A stretch of DNA of 41,762 bases from Methanobacteriota archaeon. GTDB lineage: Archaea > Thermoplasmatota > Thermoplasmata > Thermoplasmatales > GCA-001856825. The notes below the pieces were generated by a model. That model saw only the letters and a list, made by a program, of their open reading frames with translations, was not told the origin of the DNA and searched no databases. The stretch spans positions 1 to 41,762 of the forward strand of contig JAFMDN010000009.1 of NCBI GenBank assembly GCA_017857235.1, in the 5' to 3' direction. The position numbers and the translations under genes were made by a program. Shown piece after piece: positions 1 through 7,101 of the stretch. Numbering within the stretch: position 1 is the first letter of the stretch; each line of letters starts with the position of its first letter.

Positions 1-99
1 ATTCCCAATGATAAACCAACTAGAAAGCCTGAAATTACTGACAATAAATATTGCAAAGGACTGACATAGATCGTATAAATAATGAATCCGCCTTAACAT
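1..99 (-). CDS. possible 5' end of a membrane protein gene, cut by the window edge
   Basis: Reading leftwards from an ATG whose complement lies at 97-99, a frame stays open to the window edge (33 codons, beginning MLRRIHYLYDL). A second frame over the same bases is also open and very hydrophobic (for example SVISGFLVGL) but has no ATG, only a TTG at 56-54. A TATA-like CTATAAAT on the minus strand around 118-126 sits about 23 nt before the ATG, which would suit a leaderless start. The fragment is too short to recognise a family. A membrane protein is likely in either frame. Confidence 0.35.
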   Translation of the reverse strand, partial: MLRRIHYLYDLCQSFAIFIVSNFRLSSWFIIGN

Positions 100-273
100 T
101 GATAAATAATTTTATAGATTTATAGATAATTCAATTACTGTCTTTTCTATTAATCCCTCACAATATTAGCTTTTTTCTACTGTATATAAACCTTGCATGA
201 ATTGCATTTATATATAAAGAAATAAGCCAGAGGTAAGCCTGGAGTAATAATTTTAACGAGATACCTAGAAAAT

Positions 274-313
274 ATTAATGGTTAAAACCTATTAATTCCC
301 ATATATTGGGAAT
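274..313. repeat. two adjacent inverted repeats
   Basis: An imperfect dyad runs from 274 to 296: ATTAATGGTT, two A's, then AACC-T-ATTAAT, with one bulged base. It is followed at 295-313 by a dyad with 6-nt arms, ATTCCC-(7 nt)-GGGAAT. They lie just beyond the stop of the minus-strand winged-helix gene that ends at 341. They could be a terminator or an operator for the gene at the left edge. The rest of 100-340 is AT-rich and I see no gene in it. Confidence 0.4.
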
Positions 314-340
314 CGTTATTAAATGTAAAATAAAGCGTTT

Positions 341-655
341 CTATTTGCTAAATTGAGCCATTTTTTCCTTTAAGAAATTTTCGCCTTTTTCGCTCAGTTG
401 ATAATACGTATGATGTGGATGTGTAGTCACTCTTTTCTTGAGTCTGGCCTCTTTTCTTTTTAACATTCCAGACCTCCTCTTTTCAAGATATCCCATTTCA
501 AACAACTTCTTTAAAATCTCACATATATCTCTCTTATTCATTTCTAGATCTCTACCAACAGATTTTGCATAATCTACTCCAAATTTCTTAAAATGCATCA
601 GTACCCTGTAAATCAAATTCTCATCCAACTCTATCTTTTTGGAGAGATCCCTCAT
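341..655 (-). CDS. winged-helix DNA-binding protein, DUF2250-like
   Basis: This is a 104-residue basic protein with a helix-turn-helix/wing pattern. Residues about 10-60 contain the helices (VDYAKSVGRDLEMN, then DICEILKKLFEMGYLEKR). A basic stretch (about 62-76) and a YYQLSEKGENFL wing follow. This resembles the archaeal DUF2250 family of small winged-helix proteins. Its ATG lies 3 nt after the stop of the NlpC/P60 gene, so the two are almost certainly co-transcribed. I infer that it may control this operon and perhaps the divergent epimerase operon. No ligand-binding domain is visible, so any signal would have to act through the small domain itself or a partner. Confidence 0.7.
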   Translation of the reverse strand: MRDLSKKIELDENLIYRVLMHFKKFGVDYAKSVGRDLEMNKRDICEILKKLFEMGYLEKRRSGMLKRKEARLKKRVTTHPHHTYYQLSEKGENFLKEKMAQFSK

Positions 656-658
656 GGA

Positions 659-1348
659 TCATCCCTTCCACGGAACATTAAACCTCCCAATTTTTTCAAA
701 TATGCTCATTAATGTTTTTGCATATTCAGATCCGTCAAAAAGATTATTTACAGTGACTCTTGAATACCTTCCATTGGCATGGACAATCTGCCCATTCCCC
801 AGGTAAATTGCTACATGTCCTTTAAAGAACACGAGATCACCTGGTTCCGCATTTTCAAACCCCTTAACTTCATTGGATTTATCTCTCTGTTGTGATGAGT
901 TTCTCGGTATTTCCATCCCTGAATACCTGAAAAGTCTTTGTGTAAATCCGGAACAATCAAAGCCAAAATCTGATGTGCCTCCCCATAGATATGGAACACC
1001 CATGAATTTTTTATAAAGATTCAATGGATCAAAAATTTTATCAATAGGTTCTAGCAAACCTTTAGGGATACCATAATATTCTACATCTTTGTCATCCAGA
1101 TAGGCACCAAATGGTAGCGCCATTTTTTCATTCCTATACATAGAGTTGAGTTTATATTTTCTTGGCCTTTCTTCTCCTATCAACGTCGTTTTAACATAAC
1201 CTGTAACTTTGTCTACACCTCTTACCTTTGACCATTCACCTAAATTTTCCAGAACTTCTACAAATTCACCATAAATTAGTTGCGAATCTCTCTCCGATTC
1301 AAATTTAGGCTGGGTTCTTATGTCTGCCACGGAAGTTATTATCATCAT
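659..1348 (-). CDS. NlpC/P60 cysteine peptidase with SH3b domain (YkfC/dipeptidyl-peptidase VI type)
   Basis: The 229-residue protein has an N-terminal SH3b-like domain (about 3-60: VADIRTQP, LIYGEFVEVLE, GYVKTTLI) and a C-terminal NlpC/P60 domain (about 110-225). The catalytic set is visible: Cys132 in FDCSGF, His178 in GHVAIYLG and a third polar residue His190 in HANG. Bacterial relatives such as YkfC cut the gamma-D-Glu-diaminopimelate bond in murein peptides with a free N-terminal L-Ala. No signal peptide is visible, which suggests a cytosolic enzyme acting on imported peptides. Transcription is divergent from the epimerase/DAP-decarboxylase operon. The ATG (a second ATG follows directly) is about 25-30 nt from a TATA-like box, so the mRNA is probably leaderless. 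The exact substrate is inferred from family and context. Confidence 0.88.
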   Translation of the reverse strand: MMIITSVADIRTQPKFESERDSQLIYGEFVEVLENLGEWSKVRGVDKVTGYVKTTLIGEERPRKYKLNSMYRNEKMALPFGAYLDDKDVEYYGIPKGLLEPIDKIFDPLNLYKKFMGVPYLWGGTSDFGFDCSGFTQRLFRYSGMEIPRNSSQQRDKSNEVKGFENAEPGDLVFFKGHVAIYLGNGQIVHANGRYSRVTVNNLFDGSEYAKTLMSIFEKIGRFNVPWKG

Positions 1349-1370
1349 TACTTTTTGTATGCTTAGTTTT

Positions 1371-1380
1371 TAAATATATT
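1371..1380 (-). promoter_or_regulatory. TATA-like box for the NlpC/P60 operon
   Basis: On the minus strand this reads AATATATTTA and is centred about 27 nt upstream of the ATG at 1348. That is the spacing expected when transcription begins at or next to the start codon. It lies inside the 103-nt divergent region 1349-1451, which also holds the promoter of the opposite operon. Confidence 0.55.
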
Positions 1381-1440
1381 TTTCCTTTTATTTTGGAACC
1401 AAAAAATTCGGGAACATTTATCTATACAATAAGCATTTTC

Positions 1441-1446
1441 AGGAGA
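1441..1446 (+). promoter_or_regulatory. strong Shine-Dalgarno for the epimerase gene
   Basis: AGGAGATTGAC precedes the ATG at 1452. This near-perfect ribosome binding site implies a leadered mRNA, unlike the leaderless pattern of many other genes here. A TATA-like ACATTTATCTAT lies at about 1414-1425. Confidence 0.55.
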
Positions 1447-1451
1447 TTGAC

Positions 1452-2576
1452 ATGAAAATTGAAAAGATTGAAATTTTTAAAGGGACTGTTTACTATAAGG
1501 CTCCTTTTAAAATTTCCCTTGGAACCTCAGAACAGAGCGATGAAGTTTTGATAAAGATCACGGATACTGAGGGAAATTGGGGATTAGGAGAGGCTGGACC
1601 TGCATCAAGAATAACCGGTGAAACCCAAGGAACTGTTATTGAAGCATCAAAATTAATTGCAAGTTTTCTCATAGGACAAGAAACTGAAGATATACCTATT
1701 CTCAATGAAAAGATAGAATCATCAATATTAAGGAACAGTTCTGCTAAGGCAGCCTTTGATATTGCTTTATATGATCTTCTATCAAGAAAATATAAAATCC
1801 CGCTTTACAAATTCTTAGGAGCATACAGGGAGTCAATAATTACAGATGTTACCATAGGTATAATGGATATTGAATCGGCAGTTAAAAAAGCAACATACTT
1901 AAAAAACATTGGTATAAAAAGAATTAAGATGAAGGTTGGTGAAAACATTGTTGAAGATTACAGGAGAGTTGAGGCCGTAAGAAATGCAGTAGGGGATAAT
2001 ATTGAGATATTTATAGATGCTAATCAGGGCTGGTCTCCTGGCGAGGCTGTAAGAAACCTTGAGCTCTTCGATAATCTCAATATAGAATTTGTTGAGCAAC
2101 CTGTGAAAGCATGGGATATTGATGGACTAGCTTATGTTAGAAATAAGGGGCCTTTACCCGTTATGGCAGATGAATCAGTCCACTCTCCTGAAGATGCCAT
2201 AAAAATTGTAAAAGCAGAAGCAGCCGACTTCATAAACATTAAACTCATGAAAAGTGGTGGAATCCATAATGCAAAGAAAATAGCCGATATATCCGAAGCA
2301 GCAGGTATTCCCAATATGGTAGGTTGCATGATGGAAGGCGCCATAGGTATAGCAGCGGGTATACACTTCTCACTTCACCATAGAAATGTGAAATTTGTGG
2401 ATCTTGACTCTGACCTTGATATGAAAAACACACTAACAGGCGGAAAAATACTCCCATTGAAAGGAAGCTACAGAACATCAGATGGCTATCCTGGACTTGG
2501 AGACTTAAATTTAAATCCTGAAGAGGTTCAATTGGTTTCTACAATAAGCAAATCAGGTGATTTCAAGTCCTTTTAG
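1452..2576 (+). CDS. L-Ala-D/L-Glu (dipeptide) epimerase, enolase superfamily
   Basis: This 374-residue protein belongs to the muconate-lactonizing subgroup of the enolase superfamily. The family residues are all visible: Lys159 and Lys161 (IKMKVG), metal ligands Asp189 (IDANQGW), Glu215 (VEQPVK) and Asp240 (MADESV), and the second catalytic Lys264 (INIKLMKSGG). The dipeptide-epimerase hallmark DxD is present as Asp317-Leu-Asp319; this motif binds the N-terminal ammonium of the dipeptide. Spacing matches Bacillus YkfB closely. The expected reaction is L-Ala-D-Glu to L-Ala-L-Glu, so that ordinary peptidases can finish the job. It is the first gene of an operon with the DAP-decarboxylase-like gene (7-nt gap) and the MFS gene. 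Other dipeptides remain possible substrates. Confidence 0.88.
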   Translation: MKIEKIEIFKGTVYYKAPFKISLGTSEQSDEVLIKITDTEGNWGLGEAGPASRITGETQGTVIEASKLIASFLIGQETEDIPILNEKIESSILRNSSAKAAFDIALYDLLSRKYKIPLYKFLGAYRESIITDVTIGIMDIESAVKKATYLKNIGIKRIKMKVGENIVEDYRRVEAVRNAVGDNIEIFIDANQGWSPGEAVRNLELFDNLNIEFVEQPVKAWDIDGLAYVRNKGPLPVMADESVHSPEDAIKIVKAEAADFINIKLMKSGGIHNAKKIADISEAAGIPNMVGCMMEGAIGIAAGIHFSLHHRNVKFVDLDSDLDMKNTLTGGKILPLKGSYRTSDGYPGLGDLNLNPEEVQLVSTISKSGDFKSF

Positions 2577-2583
2577 ATAAATT

Positions 2584-3828
2584 ATGAAACCATTATCAAT
2601 TAAGGAAGGCAAGCATTTTATCGAGGATATCCCGCTATCTGACCTAGTTGATAAATTTGGAACACCCATTATAGTATATTCCAAAAGCCAGATTATCGAA
2701 AATATCGAGAAATTCAGAAAAGCGTTCTCTATATTCAGTGATCATGAAGCACATTATGCGGTGAAAGCCAACTACAATCCCAATATCCTTGAAATCCTTA
2801 AACAAAATGGAATTGGAGCCGACGCTGCAAATCCCAATGAAGCTAAGTTAGCAGTTCAAATTGGTTTCGATAAAAAGATGATAACTGTTACCCCCAACAA
2901 CCTAACCAGGGATGAATTGAATTTCCTCGTTAAAGAGAAATTCATCGTGAATTTTGATGATGAAATCCAATATTCCCTTGTTGAAAATAAAGTAGATTTA
3001 TTTTCAATTAGGATTAATCCCGGCATCGGGAAGGGTGAGTTCAAAGGCATCACAACTGGTGGGAAAAACAGCAAATTCGGGACTTCACCAGATAAAGCAA
3101 AATTGGCATATGAAAAAGCCAAAAAAGATGGGGTTGAGCGATTTGGAATTCACATGCACACAGGTTCTAACGTTCTGGATCCCCAATTCTTTAAGGAGTC
3201 TAGTCTGGCATTCTTCAAAATTTCGAAGATAATTTCAAAAGAAGTTGGGATCAGATTTGAGTATCTTGATATAGGAGGAGGATATGGGGTACCTTATCAG
3301 CCTTATGTAGAGGATTTGGATATTGATAGAGTTGCACAGAACATAAAATCCAATTTAATGCTGCCTGAAATTAATGAGAGCCTGGGGTCTTTCAAATTAA
3401 TCACTGAACCTGGAAGATTCATGGTAGCCAATTCCGCTGTAATTTTATCCAAGGTGACAAATGTAAAGAAAACTGATAGAAACTTCATTGGAACTAACCT
3501 TAGTTTTAACACAATGATTAGGCATGCTTTATACGGGGCAAAACATCACTTTGAAATAATGGATAAATTATCTGGAAAATATAAGAAATTTATAATAACA
3601 GGCCAGGCATGCGAAAATACTGACAGGCTAGGAGAAAATATTCCGTTAATTGAGCCTAGATTAGATGATGTATTGATAACATACACAGCGGGGGCATACA
3701 TTACCTCTATGTCTTCGAATTATAATTTGCTAGGTAGACCAATGGAGATTTTAGTTGACGGTTCAAAAGTTAAGATAATAAGGAAGCCTGATGATCTACC
3801 ATCTATCCTCGGACCCTTTTTAACCTAG
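2584..3828 (+). CDS. lysA: diaminopimelate decarboxylase-like PLP enzyme (fold type III)
   Basis: The 414-residue enzyme has the alanine-racemase-like barrel followed by a beta domain. Visible motifs are the PLP lysine Lys61 in YAVKANYNP, HMHTGS, the phosphate-binding LDIGGGYG, EPGRF, RHALYGAKHH, ACENTD (matching the CES-D signature) and TAGAYITSMSSNYN. The RxALY and C-E elements favour meso-diaminopimelate over ornithine or arginine as substrate, giving L-lysine and CO2. No other lysine-biosynthesis gene is nearby. Instead it sits between a dipeptide epimerase and a transporter, which suggests it uses DAP released from bacterial murein peptides. A carboxynorspermidine-decarboxylase-like role is less likely given these motifs. 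Confidence 0.82.
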   Translation: MKPLSIKEGKHFIEDIPLSDLVDKFGTPIIVYSKSQIIENIEKFRKAFSIFSDHEAHYAVKANYNPNILEILKQNGIGADAANPNEAKLAVQIGFDKKMITVTPNNLTRDELNFLVKEKFIVNFDDEIQYSLVENKVDLFSIRINPGIGKGEFKGITTGGKNSKFGTSPDKAKLAYEKAKKDGVERFGIHMHTGSNVLDPQFFKESSLAFFKISKIISKEVGIRFEYLDIGGGYGVPYQPYVEDLDIDRVAQNIKSNLMLPEINESLGSFKLITEPGRFMVANSAVILSKVTNVKKTDRNFIGTNLSFNTMIRHALYGAKHHFEIMDKLSGKYKKFIITGQACENTDRLGENIPLIEPRLDDVLITYTAGAYITSMSSNYNLLGRPMEILVDGSKVKIIRKPDDLPSILGPFLT

Positions 3829-3838
3829 GGGGCAAAAT

Positions 3839-5002
3839 TTGAGGTATCAAGTAAGGGCAATTTCAGTAAACGTAGCAAGGGCTGTTTATGCCCTCAACTG
3901 GTTTGATATAACTCCCGGGTTGATTTTCATCTCTCAAGATTTGGATTTAAAATTGGTATATTTAGGTGTTGCAACAACGGCATTTTACATAGGTTTGGCC
4001 GCACTTCAGATGGTAGGTGGAATATTAGCAACAAAGTATGGATCAAGAATCATCTCATTTCTTGGGATACTCACACTAGGTTTAGGTGGAATTCTTAGCG
4101 GCTTTTCCACCAATTTATTGCAGCTAGCCCTATTTAGGTTCATAACCGGTTCCGGTGCTGCAATGTTCTTTTCACCGGGACTCTCATTATTGAAATCGGT
4201 CACTCCCCAAGAGAAATATGGGCACTGGGTTGGAATTTACAATGGCTCTTTTAACCTTGGAGGTGGAGTAGGAGCATTTGGATGGGTATTTGTTGATGAT
4301 GTACTTGGATGGAGAATGGGGCTAGTGCTAGGAGGTATTCTAGCAATTGCATCCGGTGTAATTATGTTCCTATTGACTGGAAACTACGGAAACGATAGGC
4401 TTCATTCATCTAAAATACTGACAGAAACAGTTTTTATCTTGAAGAATAAATATTTATGGCTACTTTCTGTGGGGCTAATGTCTGGAATGTTTTCTGAGAC
4501 CATTATAGGCCAATTCATCATTTTTTATAGTGAGACCTACGTTAAAATAGGTGAAACCCTAGCTGGAACCTTGGGTGGAATATTTCTGATTCTCGGTTTC
4601 CCTGGTGGAGTGATAGGGGGGTATATATTCTCCAGAATGCACGACAAGAAGAAATATTCCTATGTTCTTTCTTTTATAGTTTCTCTTCTCTTGGTACCCA
4701 TAGCATTGTCTCATAATGTAATCATCTTATTCAGTGCGGTTATACTTGAAGGATTTTTAACTGTGAATACTTTTTCTATCCTTTATACCTTGACCACCGA
4801 TTTTATAAGAGAGAAGGAATCTTTGCCTTTCGCTCTTTCATTCGTTAATTTTGTTCAGATAGCATTCGGAAGCATGTTCCCAACAATATTTACGGCAATC
4901 GCCTCGATTTATTCGTACAGAATTTCATGGCTCTCCCTATCTATAATGGGAATTCTATTGACAGGCCTTATAAAACCCGTTAAAATATCAGATAGAAAGT
5001 AA
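3839..5002 (+). CDS. MFS transporter
   Basis: The 387-residue protein is hydrophobic throughout, with about 12 membrane segments and a glycine-rich first half (GGILATKYGSRI resembles the MFS motif A loop between helices 2 and 3). The start is a TTG preceded by CTAGGGGG, 10 nt after the DAP-decarboxylase stop, so it is co-transcribed. The substrate cannot be read from the sequence. By position it is the natural candidate importer of murein peptides, or an exporter of a product such as lysine. AmpG of bacteria, which imports muropeptides, also belongs to the MFS, but I do not claim direct orthology. Confidence 0.85.
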   Translation: MRYQVRAISVNVARAVYALNWFDITPGLIFISQDLDLKLVYLGVATTAFYIGLAALQMVGGILATKYGSRIISFLGILTLGLGGILSGFSTNLLQLALFRFITGSGAAMFFSPGLSLLKSVTPQEKYGHWVGIYNGSFNLGGGVGAFGWVFVDDVLGWRMGLVLGGILAIASGVIMFLLTGNYGNDRLHSSKILTETVFILKNKYLWLLSVGLMSGMFSETIIGQFIIFYSETYVKIGETLAGTLGGIFLILGFPGGVIGGYIFSRMHDKKKYSYVLSFIVSLLLVPIALSHNVIILFSAVILEGFLTVNTFSILYTLTTDFIREKESLPFALSFVNFVQIAFGSMFPTIFTAIASIYSYRISWLSLSIMGILLTGLIKPVKISDRK

Positions 5003-5013
5003 TTTTTATTAAT

Positions 5014-5457
5014 TTGGAATTTGCAGGAGTGTATGGAAATTGCCCCTTCTGTGATATAGTCAAGGGTAATAAAAATTACCAGGAAGTTTTAAGCAATAAC
5101 GTTTTAATAGCAGCCATGGACCATAGGCCTGTATCAAAAGGGCACATCATTATTTTCCCTAGAGAGCATTATGAGAACATTTATGACATACCTGATGACA
5201 TATTGGCAGAGATAAGCTTGACTTCCAAAAAAGTATCATTAGCCCTTAAAAAAGCGTATAATCCTCCTGGACTAAATATTATTCAGAACAACGGTCAGCT
5301 TGGTGGCCAAACCGTTTTCCATTTTCATGTGCATATTATTCCAAGATATGATAATGAATACCTAAATTACTTGATTGAGGTGGCGAAGAATAGAAAAGTA
5401 GCTTCAGATAATTATCTTTTAAAAGAAGCAAATTATATCAAAGCTCACCTAGATTAA
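5014..5457 (+). CDS. HIT-family nucleotide hydrolase/transferase
   Basis: The 147-residue protein has an N-terminal CPFCDIV element typical of HIT hydrolases and the histidine triad at residues 103-107 (HFHVH followed by IIPRY). Family members hydrolyse AMP-linked phosphoramidates or dinucleoside polyphosphates in the cytosol. The start chosen is a TTG 11 nt after the MFS stop. A GTG at 5029 is a possible alternative because family members often begin just before the CxxC pair. It may be read through from the preceding operon, but its function is probably unrelated. Confidence 0.88.
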   Translation: MEFAGVYGNCPFCDIVKGNKNYQEVLSNNVLIAAMDHRPVSKGHIIIFPREHYENIYDIPDDILAEISLTSKKVSLALKKAYNPPGLNIIQNNGQLGGQTVFHFHVHIIPRYDNEYLNYLIEVAKNRKVASDNYLLKEANYIKAHLD

Positions 5458-5467
5458 CAGTGGTAAA

Positions 5468-5478
5468 CTATTTAATTG
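5468..5478 (+). promoter_or_regulatory. TATA-like box for the TIM-barrel/PHI operon
   Basis: CTATTTAATT lies centred about 28 nt before the ATG at 5501. This supports a leaderless transcript starting at that ATG rather than at the GTG at 5492. Confidence 0.5.
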
Positions 5479-5500
5479 ATTCCATCATAAAGTGTGGAAT

Positions 5501-6511
5501 ATGTATAGGTTTGGTATTGCTGGCATTCCTCTGGGTTCCAAGGGGAGAACAGTTAAAGATGCCGTGGAAAATACCTTTCAATTGGGCTTAAATCATTTGG
5601 AAATTCAGCTTTTCAGGGTAAGTGTACAGGATAGGGATCTGAGTGAATTTGTAGGAATGAAACCTTATGATATAGATGATATGCTCCTAATAGAACTGCT
5701 AAGGGGGGATGAGGAAGGAAATTACAATCCAATTCCACTTGACAGTACCATTGAAGAAGGAGACATTGGAAGAGAGCTATTCTGGAGTATGGCAAGAGAT
5801 TATAAAGAGCTTAAACTTGCCGCAGAAATTGCAAAGGAATTGGATGTGAAAATAACTCTTCACACTCCATACTATGTTGATTTTGCAAATGATGAAAAGT
5901 TAATTAACGATTCAATTCTCCATACAATTTGGGGGGGAATAATTAATGATGCACTGGGTGGTGAGTTTATCATATCCCACCTTGGCCTAATTGAAGGAGA
6001 AAGGAAAACAACCCTGAAAAAAACCGAATCATCTCTTAAAGAAATTCTGAATAGATTCAACAAATTAAAAATAAAGAGTAGATTATACATTGAAAATTCT
6101 GGGCATCCAGATGTATTGGGTACTCTCGAAGAAATTAAGAAGATAGAGAAAGATATTAAAGGGATTAAGGGAATTATTAACATAGCCCATATATACAGTT
6201 TGGAAAGCGATAAATCCTATGAAAAAGATTTCTTCATTGAGCTCATCGAAAATACTAAAAAAGAAGGGAGACCGCTCTACTTTGAATTTGCAGGGGTGGA
6301 GATACTCGAAAATGGGGAGCATAGATTTACTCCAATCAAAAGAGGAAATCTTAAATTTGAACCGCTGGCTGATGCCATAGCAGATTTTGATGATGAAATA
6401 ACTATCATATCATTTTCTCCGCTTTTGGAACACGATGCACTATACATGAAGGTAATATTTGAAAGGTCAATATCAAGGAAAATCGGAAAAACCATTAAAC
6501 CACTACCATGA
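5501..6511 (+). CDS. endonuclease IV/xylose isomerase-like TIM-barrel protein
   Basis: The protein is about 336 residues if started at the ATG at 5501 (a GTG at 5492 would add three). The order of motifs follows the AP endonuclease family 2 barrel: HTPYYVDF, FIISHLGLIEG, LYIENSGHPDVLG (compare the ENTAGQG region of endonuclease IV), IINIAHIYSL and YFEFAGVE. Several expected metal ligands (H, E, H, E) are present, so it is likely a metal enzyme. It could be an AP endonuclease or a sugar-phosphate isomerase/epimerase. It overlaps the next gene, a hexuloisomerase, by ATGA, which favours a sugar-related role, but this is not proof. Confidence 0.7.
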   Translation: MYRFGIAGIPLGSKGRTVKDAVENTFQLGLNHLEIQLFRVSVQDRDLSEFVGMKPYDIDDMLLIELLRGDEEGNYNPIPLDSTIEEGDIGRELFWSMARDYKELKLAAEIAKELDVKITLHTPYYVDFANDEKLINDSILHTIWGGIINDALGGEFIISHLGLIEGERKTTLKKTESSLKEILNRFNKLKIKSRLYIENSGHPDVLGTLEEIKKIEKDIKGIKGIINIAHIYSLESDKSYEKDFFIELIENTKKEGRPLYFEFAGVEILENGEHRFTPIKRGNLKFEPLADAIADFDDEITIISFSPLLEHDALYMKVIFERSISRKIGKTIKPLP

Positions 6512-7044
6512 GCATTATTAAAGACTCTCTAAATGAAATCATAGGAAACTGTCATAGATTGCTGGAGGTTAATGAAAGGGATATTGAAAGGGCATGTAAC
6601 TTTATACTTTCAGCCCAAAACATTTTTGTTTATGGTGTTGGGAGATCCGGCATTATTGGAAGAGCATTTGCCATGAGACTGGCCCAATTGGGCCTAAAAG
6701 CTTATATTGTTGGAGAAACCATAACCCCTGTTGTAAGCAACAAGGATGTTGTGATTTTAATTTCAGGAACAGGTGAATCTCAAGGAGCATTGCTTGTTGA
6801 GCAAATATCTAAGAGGGTTGACGCAAAAGTTGTTTCCATAACAGCATCTCCTAACAGCAGCATGGCAAGAAATTCAGATCTAACGATACATATACCTGCC
6901 AACAAAAGCTCCAACTTAGCACCATTGGGGACTCTCTTTGAAATTTCAGCTTTAATGCTGCTTGATGCCATGATAGCTCTATTAATGCACTTGAAGGGGG
7001 AAACAGAAGAAGACCTAAGAAGAAGACATGCGATTTGGCTGTAA
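6508..7044 (+). CDS. hxlB: 6-phospho-3-hexuloisomerase (SIS domain)
   Basis: The 178-residue protein is one SIS domain. VYGVGRSGIIGRAFAMRL, the LISGTGES phosphosugar-binding loop and VVSITASPNSSMAR match the PHI family. Its usual length and the C-terminal RRRHAIWL segment also fit. PHI interconverts fructose-6-phosphate and 3-hexulose-6-phosphate, which in archaea supplies pentose phosphates through the reversed RuMP route. The partner hexulose-phosphate synthase is not next to it here. The ATG overlaps the stop of the TIM-barrel gene (ATGA), so translation is probably coupled. Confidence 0.88.
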   Translation: MSIIKDSLNEIIGNCHRLLEVNERDIERACNFILSAQNIFVYGVGRSGIIGRAFAMRLAQLGLKAYIVGETITPVVSNKDVVILISGTGESQGALLVEQISKRVDAKVVSITASPNSSMARNSDLTIHIPANKSSNLAPLGTLFEISALMLLDAMIALLMHLKGETEEDLRRRHAIWL

Positions 7045-7070
7045 ATAATTATTAAATTTTTGGCACATAA

Positions 7071-7080
7071 AATATTTAAG
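7071..7080 (+). promoter_or_regulatory. TATA-like box deciding the tyrS start
   Basis: AATATTTAAG is centred 26-27 nt before the ATG at 7102, exactly where a leaderless promoter for that start would be. The upstream TTG at 7060 would lie before this box and is unlikely to be used. Confidence 0.55.
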
Positions 7081-7101
7081 ACCCTAAAATTTGATGGCAC
7101 T

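Noticed and set aside
2584-3828. Ornithine/arginine or carboxynorspermidine decarboxylase
   Set aside because: RHALYGAKHH, ACENTD and TAGAYITSMSSNYN follow the diaminopimelate decarboxylase order better, and context has a murein-peptide epimerase.
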